DNA from: Microbispora hainanensis
Lineage (GTDB): Bacteria; Actinomycetota; Actinomycetes; Streptosporangiales; Streptosporangiaceae
DNA: 64,000 nt
Assembly: GCF_006874475.1 (NCBI RefSeq)
Contig: NZ_VIRM01000009.1
Span: 124,001-188,000, forward strand
Reading direction: 5' to 3'
A model generated the notes under the pieces. It ran no database searches and was not told the DNA's origin. It saw only the letters and a list, made by a program, of their open reading frames with translations. Positions within the stretch are counted from its first letter, which is position 1, and each line of letters begins with the position of its first letter. Shown piece after piece: positions 29,607 to 38,040 of the stretch. The position numbers and the translations under genes were made by a program.

Positions 29607-30620
29607 TCAACCGCAGTGGGTCAGACGGCCATGCGTCCGCCGGCAGCGCGGATCCCAGTGCGCACCGAACCGCATCAACGAGGCGGCCAGATCAGGGTGC
29701 GCCGCGGCCCAGACGTCGTCGAAGAAGAACCACTGACGGTGCCCGGACCACCCGTCCATGTGGATCGACATCTGGGCCAGGTGATCGTCACACCGGATGA
29801 GCGTGCGGCCGGGGTCGCGTCCATCGGCCGGGACGCATTCCTCCAGCAGACGCAGCGCGTGCTCGTGCGCCCGGGGGTGCGGAGCAGTGATCTCGGGCGG
29901 CCACTCCTCCAGCGGCCCCCAGCGGTTGCAGCGCTCCAGCCCGGGCGCGATCTCCTCATCCCCGGGGGCGACCAGGGCACGCAGGGCACACAACTCTCCG
30001 GAAAGGAGAGCGGGGCCGGCCGCGCGCAGGGCCCCCGCGAGCCCCGGCAGCCGTACGCCCGGGAACGCATGCGGCCGTGAACCTCCCACGCTGTTGCAGG
30101 TGGCGTGAAACGTGATCAGCACGGCGTACGTCACGCCCTCCCCGCCCGGCGGCGCGGGACTGACCACGTCGACCGGGACCGGAGGCGTGAAGGTCCGCGC
30201 GGACGGTGGTGTGCCCGGGGGCAGGTCCCAGCTCTCGTGCACGAGGTAGGCCCAGCGATCGGGTTCGTCCGCCACCACGTGGTCGTCCACGAAGAAGTAG
30301 GCAAGCTCGACCTCGTCGTCATCGGTGAGCACCCGCACGCTGTGCCGGTCCACCCGCAGCGTCCGCTCGACGTACAGATGTTCCTTGAGCATCCGGCGCA
30401 ACTCGGCATGGGTGCGGGGGGCCGGCAGCCCTGTCTCGAAGATGGTGTGCAGTCCGTAGACGTCCGCGCCGAGCTCGCGCTCCACCCACGCGTACGCGTC
30501 CTGCGACGCCGCGTCGTCCCATACCCTGCGGAACCAGTCGAGCACGGTGGCGTCGGGGAAGTGCCGGACGAGCCTGCCGGACGGCCCCTCGTAGACGCTG
30601 CGGTAGACGAAGTAGACCAC
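29607..30620 (-). CDS. Hypothetical protein
   Basis: An open frame of about 337 residues with normal codon use. I do not recognise a family. It is soluble, with no signal peptide or membrane helix, and rich in Trp, Asp and Arg. Notable segments are VYFVYRSVYEGPSGRLVRHFPD at the N-terminus and QWFFFDDVWAAAHPDLAASLMRF near the end. GTG 30620 is chosen because the conserved-looking sequence begins there; the frame is open about 60 codons further up and the ribosome binding site is weak, so the start is uncertain. Its position between two P450 genes may be meaningful or accidental. Confidence 0.6.
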   Translation of the reverse strand: MVYFVYRSVYEGPSGRLVRHFPDATVLDWFRRVWDDAASQDAYAWVERELGADVYGLHTIFETGLPAPRTHAELRRMLKEHLYVERTLRVDRHSVRVLTDDDEVELAYFFVDDHVVADEPDRWAYLVHESWDLPPGTPPSARTFTPPVPVDVVSPAPPGGEGVTYAVLITFHATCNSVGGSRPHAFPGVRLPGLAGALRAAGPALLSGELCALRALVAPGDEEIAPGLERCNRWGPLEEWPPEITAPHPRAHEHALRLLEECVPADGRDPGRTLIRCDDHLAQMSIHMDGWSGHRQWFFFDDVWAAAHPDLAASLMRFGAHWDPRCRRTHGRLTHCG

Positions 30621-30754
30621 GCCACCACGATCGCAGGCGGCACCGACAGAATCGCCGAGAGCGTCCAAGGCTGGACGGACGGGAAGCGCAGGATTTCGGA
30701 CCTGTTCTCGTCTCGCTCCTTGGCGGGTCCCCGGGGCGCCCGGACAGTTGGGCC

Positions 30755-31174
30755 ATGACTGATACGACGCCTGAAGGACACGCCGGTCACGAGAGCGGCA
30801 CACTGCGCTGGGGACGTTTCGCCCTCCACTACGTCGAGATGATCATCGCGATGTTCGTCGGGATGTTCGCGCTCCGCCTGCTGTGGTCCGCCCTGGGGAT
30901 CGATCCCTCGTACGACCGTGATCCCGAGCCGGCCTATCTGCTGATGGCGTTCGACATGTCGGCCGGCATGGCCGCGTGGATGCGGGTGCGCGGGCACTCC
31001 TGGGCTCCGACCCTGGAGATGTGCGCCGTGATGTTCGCCCCGGTCGTGCCGCTCTTCCCGCTCCTGTGGCTGGGCGTGATCGACGGCATGGCCGTGATGG
31101 TCGCCGCCCACGTCGTGATGTTCCCGCTGATGCTGGCGGCGATGATCTGGCGCCGTGACGAGTACGCCTGCTGA
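30755..31174 (+). CDS. Small integral membrane protein
   Basis: A 139-residue protein with three or four hydrophobic segments (YVEMIIAMFVGMFALRLLW, MAFDMSAGMAAWM, FPLLWLGVIDGMAVMVAAHVV). It has a high Met content and a short His-containing N-terminus. Similar short proteins in actinomycetes are sometimes named flagellar biosynthesis proteins, without support. I cannot assign a function. It converges on the second P450 gene; their stops are about 10 bp apart around the palindrome ACGCCGGCGT. Confidence 0.7.
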   Translation: MTDTTPEGHAGHESGTLRWGRFALHYVEMIIAMFVGMFALRLLWSALGIDPSYDRDPEPAYLLMAFDMSAGMAAWMRVRGHSWAPTLEMCAVMFAPVVPLFPLLWLGVIDGMAVMVAAHVVMFPLMLAAMIWRRDEYAC

Positions 31175-31183
31175 CGCCGGCGT

Positions 31184-32452
31184 TCAGAAGCGATAACTCA
31201 TGTGCTTGACGCCGTTGATGAAGTTGGACAGCAGGTAGGACGGCTCGCCCACGGATCGGATGGCGGGCATCCGGTCGAACAGCTCCCGGAACATCACGGT
31301 GATCTCCCGGCGGGCGAGGTGGGCGCCGAGGCAGTAATGGGGGCCGTGGCCGCCGAAGCCGACATGGGGGTTGGGACTGCGGGTGATGTCGAAGACGTCG
31401 GGATCACGGAAGACCGTCTCGTCGCGGTTCGCCGAGTTGTAGAACAGCAGGACCTTGTCGCCCGCGCGGTAATCGTGGCCGTTCATCGTGTGGTCCCGGG
31501 TCACGGTGCGCCGGAACTGGATGACCGGGCTGGAGTAGCGGACGATCTCCTCCACGGCGCCCGCGATGCGCCCGTCGAAGTCCTCAAACAGCAACGCGCG
31601 CTGGCCGGGGTGGTCGGTGAGCAGTTTGAGCCCGTGGGCGACGGCGTTGCGGGTGGTCTCGCTGCCCGCGACGACCAGCAGGATGAAGAACGAGCCGAGC
31701 TCCTGGGCGGTCAGGTGTTCCTCGCCGTTCACGAGCTTGCTGGTCAGGTCGTCGGTGGGCCGGCGGCGGCGCTCCCCGGCCAGGCGGCGGGCCAGCGCGT
31801 TCAGGTCGTGCCCGGCCCGCAGCAGCGCGGCCAGGCCCCGGGCCGTGGTCCAGCGGCCGAAGGAGCCGTCCGGCCGGGACGGGTCGGCCGCGACCCCCGA
31901 ATATTCGGAGTCGGCGTTGGCCAGGATCGTGTTCGTACGGCGCAGCACCCGGTCGTGATGCTCGGCCGGGATGCCCATCATGTCGCAGATCACCCGTACG
32001 GGTAATCGGGCGGCGATCTGAGTGACGAAGTCGCCCGGCCCCTCCCGCACGGCCTCGCCGACGATCTCCCGGGCGGCCCGGCTCAGATCCTCCTCCATCT
32101 TGGCCAGGATGCGCGGGGTGAACGCCCGCGAGACGATCCGCCGCAGCCGGGCGTGCCGGGGGTCGTCCATGTTGATCATGGAGCCGAAGTAGACCGCCAG
32201 CCAGCGCGGCATGTCCGGGATGCTGTTGGCCGTCGGCTCGCTGCTGAAGACGGCGGGGTCGCGGCTGGCCTCGGTCACGTCGGCGTGCCGCACCAGCGCG
32301 TAGTAACCCGCGCCGTGACCGATGAAGGGGATCTTGTTCTCGCGGAAGAAGGCGGGATGGTCGAGCGCCCGCAGGCGGCGGAACGCGTCGTGCCGCTCGG
32401 CCTGGGGCAGCCCCCAGAACGGGATGTGGGACAGGTCGGCAGCCGTGTCCAT
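31184..32452 (-). CDS. Cytochrome P450 (paralog of the P450 at 28.3-29.5 kb)
   Basis: A P450 of 422 residues. The heme loop is FGGHGPHYCLGAHLAR, the oxygen motif AGSETTR and ExxR lies in AVEEIVRY. SMINMDDPRHARLRRIVSRAFTPR is identical in both P450s of this window, showing recent common origin, while the substrate-facing loops around residues 170-230 differ and here carry an insertion. ATG 32452 (MDTAADLSHIPFWG) is chosen; an in-frame ATG at 32482 is possible. It is divergent from an acyl-CoA ligase across about 150 bp that contain a TetR-like palindrome, so both may be controlled together in lipid or sterol use. Confidence 0.92.
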   Translation of the reverse strand: MDTAADLSHIPFWGLPQAERHDAFRRLRALDHPAFFRENKIPFIGHGAGYYALVRHADVTEASRDPAVFSSEPTANSIPDMPRWLAVYFGSMINMDDPRHARLRRIVSRAFTPRILAKMEEDLSRAAREIVGEAVREGPGDFVTQIAARLPVRVICDMMGIPAEHHDRVLRRTNTILANADSEYSGVAADPSRPDGSFGRWTTARGLAALLRAGHDLNALARRLAGERRRRPTDDLTSKLVNGEEHLTAQELGSFFILLVVAGSETTRNAVAHGLKLLTDHPGQRALLFEDFDGRIAGAVEEIVRYSSPVIQFRRTVTRDHTMNGHDYRAGDKVLLFYNSANRDETVFRDPDVFDITRSPNPHVGFGGHGPHYCLGAHLARREITVMFRELFDRMPAIRSVGEPSYLLSNFINGVKHMSYRF

Positions 32453-32550
32453 GCCGCCCACTCTCGTGCGGGGGCACAGCATCGTCAAGGGTCGGGAACG
32501 CCCTTGTAACCGGACCCTCAAAATCCGCAGCCCGAGCCGTTACGCTGAGG

Positions 32551-32566
32551 TACCTACCGGTTGGTA
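32551..32566. promoter_or_regulatory. TetR-like palindrome upstream of the acyl-CoA ligase
   Basis: TACCTACCGGTTGGTA, a 16-bp near-perfect palindrome (one mismatched pair). TACGCT at 32541-32546 just upstream could be the -10, placing the site at the transcription start. No TetR gene is adjacent. Confidence 0.55.
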
Positions 32567-32600
32567 TGGACCGAGGGGTCCGATAGAAGAGGGAGCGGCG

Positions 32601-34127
32601 ATGCTCAACCTGGCCGTCGTGCTGGAAGACAGCGCACGGGAGAAGCCCGACGCCACCGCGGTCGTCTTCGGCGACATGCGCCTGCCGTACTCGCTCGTGA
32701 ACACCGTCGCCAACCAGGTCGCCAACCTGCTGGTCTCGCGCGGCCTCGGCAGGGGCGACAAGGTGGCGCTGGCCTGCCCCAACGTGCCGTACTTCCCGTT
32801 CGTCTACTACGGGATCCTCAAGGCGGGCGCGACCGTCGTCCCGCTGAACGTGCTGCTGCAGGCCCGGGAGATCGCCTATCACCTGGACGACTCCGACGCC
32901 AAGGCCTTCTTCTGCTTCGAGGGCACGCCCGAGCTGCCGCTGGGCGAGCGGGGCCGGGCCGGCTTCGCCGACGCCGAGGGCGCCGAGCACTTCTTCGTGC
33001 TGCCGGCCACGCCGTTCGCCACGGAGTCCGAGCTCGGCGAGACACTGTGGGCGGCCCTCGACGGGGTGTCCGGCGAGTTCGAGACCGTGCAGACCTCCGC
33101 CGACGACACGGCGGTGATCCTCTACACGAGCGGCACCACCGGCCAGCCGAAGGGCGCCGAGCTCACCCACCAGAACATGGTCATGAACGCCATGGTCAGC
33201 GACGGCATGTTCCCCCGGCAAGGAGATGACACCTATCTCGTCGCGCTGCCGCTGTTCCACTCCTTCGGGCAGACGGTGCTGATGAACGCCGGGTTCCGGC
33301 GCGGCGGCGCGCTCGTGCTGATGCCGCGCTTCGAGCCGGTCGAGGCCCTCACGCTGATGAACCGGGAGAAGGTCACGCTGTTCGCGGGAGTGCCGACCAT
33401 GTATTGGGCCATGCTCACCGCCGTGCACGCCGGGGCGGCCGAGGTGCCGTCGTCGCTGGTCACGGCGGCCTCCGGCGGCTCGGCGCTGCCGGTCGAGGTG
33501 CTCAAGGACTTCGGCGCGACGTTCGGCGTGAACGTCCTGGAGGGGTACGGCCTGTCGGAGACCGCGCCCGTGGCCTCGTTCAACCAGCCGGGCAGGCCCG
33601 CGAAGGCCGGCTCGATCGGCACGCCGATCTGGGGCGTGGAGATGAAGCTGGTCGACGCCGAGTGGAACACCACCGACGAGATCGGCGAGATCGCCATCCG
33701 CGGCCACAACATCATGAAGGGCTACTACAACCGGCCCGAGGCGACGGCCCAGGTCATGAAGGACGGCTGGTTCCGCACGGGCGACGTGGCCCGGCGCGAC
33801 GAGGACGGCTACTACTTCATCGTCGACCGGGCCAAGGACATGATCATCCGAGGCGGATTCAACGTCTATCCGCGGGAGATCGAGGAGGTCCTCATGACCC
33901 ACCCCGCGGTCTCGCTCGCCGCGGTCGTCGGGGTGCCCCACGACTCCCACGGCGAGGAGGTCAAGGCGTACGTCATCCGCAAGCCCGGCGTCACGATCAC
34001 CGAGGAGGAGCTGGTGGCGTGGTGCCGGGAGACGATGGCGGCCTACAAGTACCCGCGGATCGTGGAGTTCCGCGAATCCCTGCCGATGACCGCCACCGGC
34101 AAGATCCTCAAGCGCGAGCTGCGGTAG
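32601..34127 (+). CDS. Long-chain fatty acid / acyl-CoA synthetase (AMP-forming)
   Basis: ANL-superfamily ligase, 508 residues. The P-loop-like motif is ILYTSGTTGQPKGAEL, A5 is GYGLSETAP, A7 is WFRTGDVARRD, and the C-terminal catalytic Lys lies in MTATGKILKREL. It activates a carboxylic acid, probably a fatty acid, to acyl-CoA via acyl-AMP. ATG 32601 has the site GAGGGAG. The palindrome 35 bp upstream is of the kind bound by TetR regulators of fatty acid genes. It ends 6 bp from the convergent methyltransferase gene, so no terminator fits between them. Confidence 0.93.
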   Translation: MLNLAVVLEDSAREKPDATAVVFGDMRLPYSLVNTVANQVANLLVSRGLGRGDKVALACPNVPYFPFVYYGILKAGATVVPLNVLLQAREIAYHLDDSDAKAFFCFEGTPELPLGERGRAGFADAEGAEHFFVLPATPFATESELGETLWAALDGVSGEFETVQTSADDTAVILYTSGTTGQPKGAELTHQNMVMNAMVSDGMFPRQGDDTYLVALPLFHSFGQTVLMNAGFRRGGALVLMPRFEPVEALTLMNREKVTLFAGVPTMYWAMLTAVHAGAAEVPSSLVTAASGGSALPVEVLKDFGATFGVNVLEGYGLSETAPVASFNQPGRPAKAGSIGTPIWGVEMKLVDAEWNTTDEIGEIAIRGHNIMKGYYNRPEATAQVMKDGWFRTGDVARRDEDGYYFIVDRAKDMIIRGGFNVYPREIEEVLMTHPAVSLAAVVGVPHDSHGEEVKAYVIRKPGVTITEEELVAWCRETMAAYKYPRIVEFRESLPMTATGKILKRELR

Positions 34128-34133
34128 GGCTTT

Positions 34134-35393
34134 TCACGGCCAGTCGAGGGACGGGCGCAGCGGCATGTGTGCCTGTCCCTCGTCGTCGAGCCGGACGCCG
34201 AGCACCTGGTGCAGCTGCACCTTGTTGCGCTCGAACCCGACGACGCAGCCGGCCATGTAGAGCCGCCAGACCCGGGCGGTGCCCTGGCCGACCTCCTCGA
34301 CCGCCTCGTCCCAGTTGGAGTCGAGGTTCTTGCACCACTCGCGCAGCGTCAGCGCGTAGTGCTCGCGCAGGTTCTCCTCGTGGCGGACCTCGAAACCGGT
34401 GTCCTCCATCTGGCGGATCAGGTAGCCCACCGACTCCAGCTCGCCGTCAGGGAAGACGTAGCGGTTGATGAAGCCGCCCTTGTTGATGGTCTTCTCGGTG
34501 CTGGTGGGGCGGGTGATGCAGTGGTTGAGAATGCGCCCGCCCGGCTTGAGCTTGCCGTACAGGAAGGAGAAGTACGACGGCAGGTTGTCCTTGCCGATGT
34601 GCTCGGTGAGGCCGATCGAGCTGACCCGGTCGAAACCGGTTTCCGGGACGTCGCGGTAGTCCATGTAGCGGACCTCGGCGAGCTCCGACAGCCCGGCCTC
34701 TGCGATGGCCTTCTGCGCCCACTCGGCCTGCTGGCGCGACAGCGTGACGCCCAGGCCCTTCACGCCGTACTCCTTGGCGGCGTGCATGACCATGCCGCCC
34801 CAGCCGCAGCCGACGTCGAGCAGCCGCATGCCGGGCTTGAGGTCGAGCTTCTTGGCGACCAGGTCGAACTTCGCGTACTGCGCCTCCTCCAGCGTCGCGT
34901 CCGGCCGCGGGAAGACCGCGCACGTGTACGCCATGGAGGGGCCGAGCACCCACTCGTAGAAGCGGTTGGAGACGTCGTAGTGGTGGTGGATCACCTCGGC
35001 GTCGCGCTGCTTGGCGTGCCGGCTGCCCAGCTTCGCCAGCGTGCTCTGCCGCGCCTCCTGCGGGGGCGGCGGGACACGCATCAGCAGCGGCTTGATCCCG
35101 AGCGACCGGATCGCGGCGACCTTCTCGCTGAGCGGCAGGTCGTTCAGGGTCAGCGACCACATCCGGTCGAGCAGGGTGTACATGTCCCCGTGCACGTCGA
35201 TGTGCCCGGAGATGTACGCGCGGGCGAGGCCGAGCTCTCCCGGCGCCTGCGCGAGGTAGGCCACCGCCACCGGCGACTTCACCTCGATGCGGAGGTCCGC
35301 CCCCGAGGATCCGGCCTTGCTGCCGTCATAGGCGACGAACTCGACGCCGGCGTCAGGACCGACGATCTTCTCGAAGATCTTCGCAAGAGTCAT
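34134..35393 (-). CDS. SAM-dependent fatty acid methyltransferase (10-methyl fatty acid synthesis, CFA-synthase family)
   Basis: A 419-residue protein of the cyclopropane-fatty-acid synthase family. The SAM motif LDVGCGWGG is central, preceded by HHHYDVSNRFY and followed by SIGLTEHIG, all standard for the family. Directly upstream is an FAD-binding oxidoreductase. In actinomycetes this pair (bfaB/tmsB with bfaA/tmsA) methylates C10 of oleoyl chains and reduces the methylene, giving tuberculostearic-type 10-methyl fatty acids. That the pair does this here is inference from the gene combination. ATG 35393 follows the partner stop by 25 bp, so they form an operon. Confidence 0.88.
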   Translation of the reverse strand: MTLAKIFEKIVGPDAGVEFVAYDGSKAGSSGADLRIEVKSPVAVAYLAQAPGELGLARAYISGHIDVHGDMYTLLDRMWSLTLNDLPLSEKVAAIRSLGIKPLLMRVPPPPQEARQSTLAKLGSRHAKQRDAEVIHHHYDVSNRFYEWVLGPSMAYTCAVFPRPDATLEEAQYAKFDLVAKKLDLKPGMRLLDVGCGWGGMVMHAAKEYGVKGLGVTLSRQQAEWAQKAIAEAGLSELAEVRYMDYRDVPETGFDRVSSIGLTEHIGKDNLPSYFSFLYGKLKPGGRILNHCITRPTSTEKTINKGGFINRYVFPDGELESVGYLIRQMEDTGFEVRHEENLREHYALTLREWCKNLDSNWDEAVEEVGQGTARVWRLYMAGCVVGFERNKVQLHQVLGVRLDDEGQAHMPLRPSLDWP

Positions 35394-35418
35394 TGCACCT
35401 CTCCCGACGTATCGACGC

Positions 35419-36789
35419 CTACCGGCCTCTGACGCACTTGTCGTAGAGGTCCAGCAGCCGGCTGCCCGGGTCGTAGGCGCGCTTGACCGGCCAGTAGGCG
35501 TCTCCGTTGTAAAGCCGCCAGAACTCCTCCCGCTCGTAGAAGGAGGTGGAGTAGAGCGACTTGTGGCCGTCGAGCGAGTGCACCGCCCGCTCGATCAGCC
35601 GGTTGTAGTACCCGTCGTACTGGCCGCGCGGCAGCGGAACCATGCCCCAGAAACCGAAGTTCACGTACAGGCGGCCGGGCTCCAGCGGGTAGAGGGCCCA
35701 CCGGCCGGTCGCCTTGAGCGGGCACATCCACACCGGGGTCATGCCGACCCTGTCGTGGAAGACCTCCAGGAACTCGGCGCCCCGTTCAATGGGCACCTCG
35801 ACGTCCTGGATGACCGACTCGTGCATGGGGTTGTTCCGCCAGCGGTCGATCCGGGCGGTCACGCCGTACCTCTGGTCGAGGCCGACGAGCTTGCGATAGA
35901 CGTCCGACCGCAGGTAGCGGCGCGGCAGGAGCGAGCGGACCAGCGGCTGCTGCACACCGAAGGCGCGCGAGCACCAGAACCAGTCGGTGTCCCAGCGCCA
36001 CAGGTAGTCGCGCACCGTCAGCCAGTCGCGGACGCGGCTGCGGATCGACTGGTAGTAGATCCGCATGCCGGTGTAGTCGGACGTGTAGGGCGCCCGGTCG
36101 GAGAACGAGCCCACCGTGATGTACAGCTCGTCCGGGCCGAAGAACGTGCCGTCGACGAAGTCGACCTGCTCGCCGTCGTGCTCGCGGCTGTCGCAGATCT
36201 CCTGCATGGCGAGCATGCACTTGCCGGCGTCGCTGAAGCGGATGTGCGTCAGCTTGACGTACGGCTTCACCCTGGCCAGCTTGATGCGGATCCGCAGCGC
36301 GTAGCCGAGCGTGCCGTAGGAGTTGGGGAACGCGTGGAACAGGTCCGCGTGCTCGTTGTCGGCCCGGGCCACCACGATCCGCCCGTCGCCGGTGAGGATC
36401 TCCAGCTCCTCGACCGACTCGTGCGGCAGACCGTCCTTGAAGCTCGTCGACTCGATGCCGAGGCCCGTGACCGCGCCGCCCAGCGTGATCGTCTTGAGCT
36501 GCGGCACCACGTAGGGCATGAGCCCGTACGGAAGCGTGGCGTCCACCAGGTTCTCGTACGTCGTCATGCCCTGGACCTCGGCGGTCATGGTCACCGGGTC
36601 GACGTGGATGACCTGGTCCAGATCGCGGGCGGACAGCGTCGCCGTCTTGGCCGGCGCGCGGAAGCGGAACAGGTTCGTCGTGGCCTTGGCCAGCCGGGGA
36701 GCGGAGTCCTCGGGTATGGCCGCGTAGGAGTCCCTGATCTGCTCGACGGCCTTCTGATGGGCGGTCATACTGGCCGTGCGCTCTGGCAT
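35419..36789 (-). CDS. FAD-binding oxidoreductase, partner of the fatty acid methyltransferase (BfaA/TmsA-like)
   Basis: A 456-residue FAD_binding_4 (VAO-type) protein. The FAD-binding region includes TITLGGAVTGLGIESTSF and DGLPHESVEELEILTGDGR, typical of DHCR24/TmsA-like flavoproteins. It is predicted to reduce the 10-methylene intermediate to a 10-methyl acyl chain with NADPH. ATG 36789 has the site GGGGGTGG; a second ATG at 36768 is also in frame. It is first gene of the two-gene operon. The optional third gene tmsC is not present. A 188-bp non-coding gap lies upstream. Confidence 0.87.
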   Translation of the reverse strand: MPERTASMTAHQKAVEQIRDSYAAIPEDSAPRLAKATTNLFRFRAPAKTATLSARDLDQVIHVDPVTMTAEVQGMTTYENLVDATLPYGLMPYVVPQLKTITLGGAVTGLGIESTSFKDGLPHESVEELEILTGDGRIVVARADNEHADLFHAFPNSYGTLGYALRIRIKLARVKPYVKLTHIRFSDAGKCMLAMQEICDSREHDGEQVDFVDGTFFGPDELYITVGSFSDRAPYTSDYTGMRIYYQSIRSRVRDWLTVRDYLWRWDTDWFWCSRAFGVQQPLVRSLLPRRYLRSDVYRKLVGLDQRYGVTARIDRWRNNPMHESVIQDVEVPIERGAEFLEVFHDRVGMTPVWMCPLKATGRWALYPLEPGRLYVNFGFWGMVPLPRGQYDGYYNRLIERAVHSLDGHKSLYSTSFYEREEFWRLYNGDAYWPVKRAYDPGSRLLDLYDKCVRGR

Positions 36790-36950
36790 GACACCACCCC
36801 CATGGATCGTAGAGATCGGCTCTTGGCACGCTATCCCCGACGGGGAACGCAGACCAGAGTAGACACGTTACGCCCGCGAAAACTATCTGGAATTCCCGCG
36901 GCGCACCGTCGGCGTAGATCGTATCCTGCTCTTTTTCATCGCCTCCGGCG

Positions 36951-36968
36951 CCCCTGCCGTAACAGGGG
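36951..36968. terminator. Short stem-loop 3' of the hydroxyacid dehydrogenase gene
   Basis: CCCCTG-CCGTAA-CAGGGG, 9 bp after the stop of the minus-strand dehydrogenase gene. There is no T-run on that strand, so it is only a possible terminator. The surrounding 36830-36950 stretch is AT-richer than average and otherwise featureless. Confidence 0.45.
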
Positions 36969-36977
36969 AAATCGTCA

Positions 36978-37994
36978 TCAGCTGGGCACGCGACGGCGAA
37001 CCAGGGGATCGGCGCCGTTGACCACGTTGACGACCGGACGGCCTTCTGTCGCGGCGGTGACATTGTCGAGCACGCACCGGATCAGCCGCATCGTCGCCTC
37101 GGGCGTCACCCCGGCGGCGTGCGGCGACAGCAGGACCTGCGGGCAGGAGCGCAGCGGGTCGTCCGGCGCCGGGGGCTCGCTGTCGTACACGTCCAGCGCC
37201 GCTCCGGCGAGATGACCGGACTCCAGTGCGGCTGACAGTGCCGCGTTGTCGACCACCGCGCCCCTGGCCGCGTTGACCAGCATCGACCCCCTGGGCATAC
37301 GGGCGATCCGCGCCGCGTCGATCAGCCCGAGGGTCTCCGGCGCGAGCGCCACGGCCAGGACGACCACGTCGCTGCCCGCCACCAGCGCGTCGAGGTCCGA
37401 ATAGTCCGCGCCGTACGTCTCCGGCTTGGGCGTACGCGACCAGTAGGAGACCCGGCAGCCGAGCGCGCCGAACATGCGGGCGCAGGCCGCGCCGATCGGC
37501 CCGAAGCCGATCACTCCCACCCGGCATCCGGACAGCTCGCGGCGCTGGTAGGCGAACTGCGGCCACTCCCCCGCCCGCATGGCCCGGTCGCCGTCCGCGA
37601 GGTGGCGCAGCAGCGCCAGCGCGGCGGCCAGGCACCACTCGGCCACCGCGGCGGCGTTCACCCCCGCGGTGTTGGCGAGGGGCACCCCGGCGCGGGCCAG
37701 CGCCTCCAGGTCGTGCCCGTCCACGCCGACCGACGGCTGCTGCACGAACGCCAGGCGCGGCGCCAGCCGTACGGCCTCCGCGTCGAGGGCCAGGGCACCG
37801 CTCCAGTCGCCGACGACGATCTCGGCCTCGGGCAGTGCGTCGAGCAGCGCCGCGCGGTCGTGGCGGGCGGGGACGCGCACCTCGACACGGCCGTCGAGGT
37901 CGGCGAGCAGGCCGCGCACCGCGTCCTCCGGGAGCGGTGGCAGCGCGAGAACATTCCACGTCACGCGCGCAGTCTCGCATGCCTCCAGAAACAT
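36978..37994 (-). CDS. D-2-hydroxyacid dehydrogenase
   Basis: NAD(P)-dependent dehydrogenase of 338 residues (or 328). The cofactor motif VGVIGFGPIG sits in the middle. The catalytic Arg is in VNAARGAVVD, Glu in LDVYDSEPP and His in LLSPHAAG, the full set for the family. It interconverts 2-keto and D-2-hydroxy acids. ATG 37994 has no Shine-Dalgarno and overlaps a small palindrome (AACATGTT); the in-frame GTG 37964 gives the family-like start V-TWNVLALPPLPE, so the true start may be there. It is divergent from the racemase gene by only 46 bp, and shared control is likely. Confidence 0.88.
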   Translation of the reverse strand: MFLEACETARVTWNVLALPPLPEDAVRGLLADLDGRVEVRVPARHDRAALLDALPEAEIVVGDWSGALALDAEAVRLAPRLAFVQQPSVGVDGHDLEALARAGVPLANTAGVNAAAVAEWCLAAALALLRHLADGDRAMRAGEWPQFAYQRRELSGCRVGVIGFGPIGAACARMFGALGCRVSYWSRTPKPETYGADYSDLDALVAGSDVVVLAVALAPETLGLIDAARIARMPRGSMLVNAARGAVVDNAALSAALESGHLAGAALDVYDSEPPAPDDPLRSCPQVLLSPHAAGVTPEATMRLIRCVLDNVTAATEGRPVVNVVNGADPLVRRRVPS

Positions 37995-38040
37995 GTTCTA
38001 CTAAAGCGCGTGAAGTGATGTCGCTCTGAGGAGGGTTCGG

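Noticed and set aside
31584-33950. Very long open frame (788 codons) on the minus strand across the P450 and acyl-CoA ligase region
   Set aside because: It is out of frame with real genes, rich in Arg, Ala, Gly and His, and has no domain; long antisense frames are expected in high-GC DNA.
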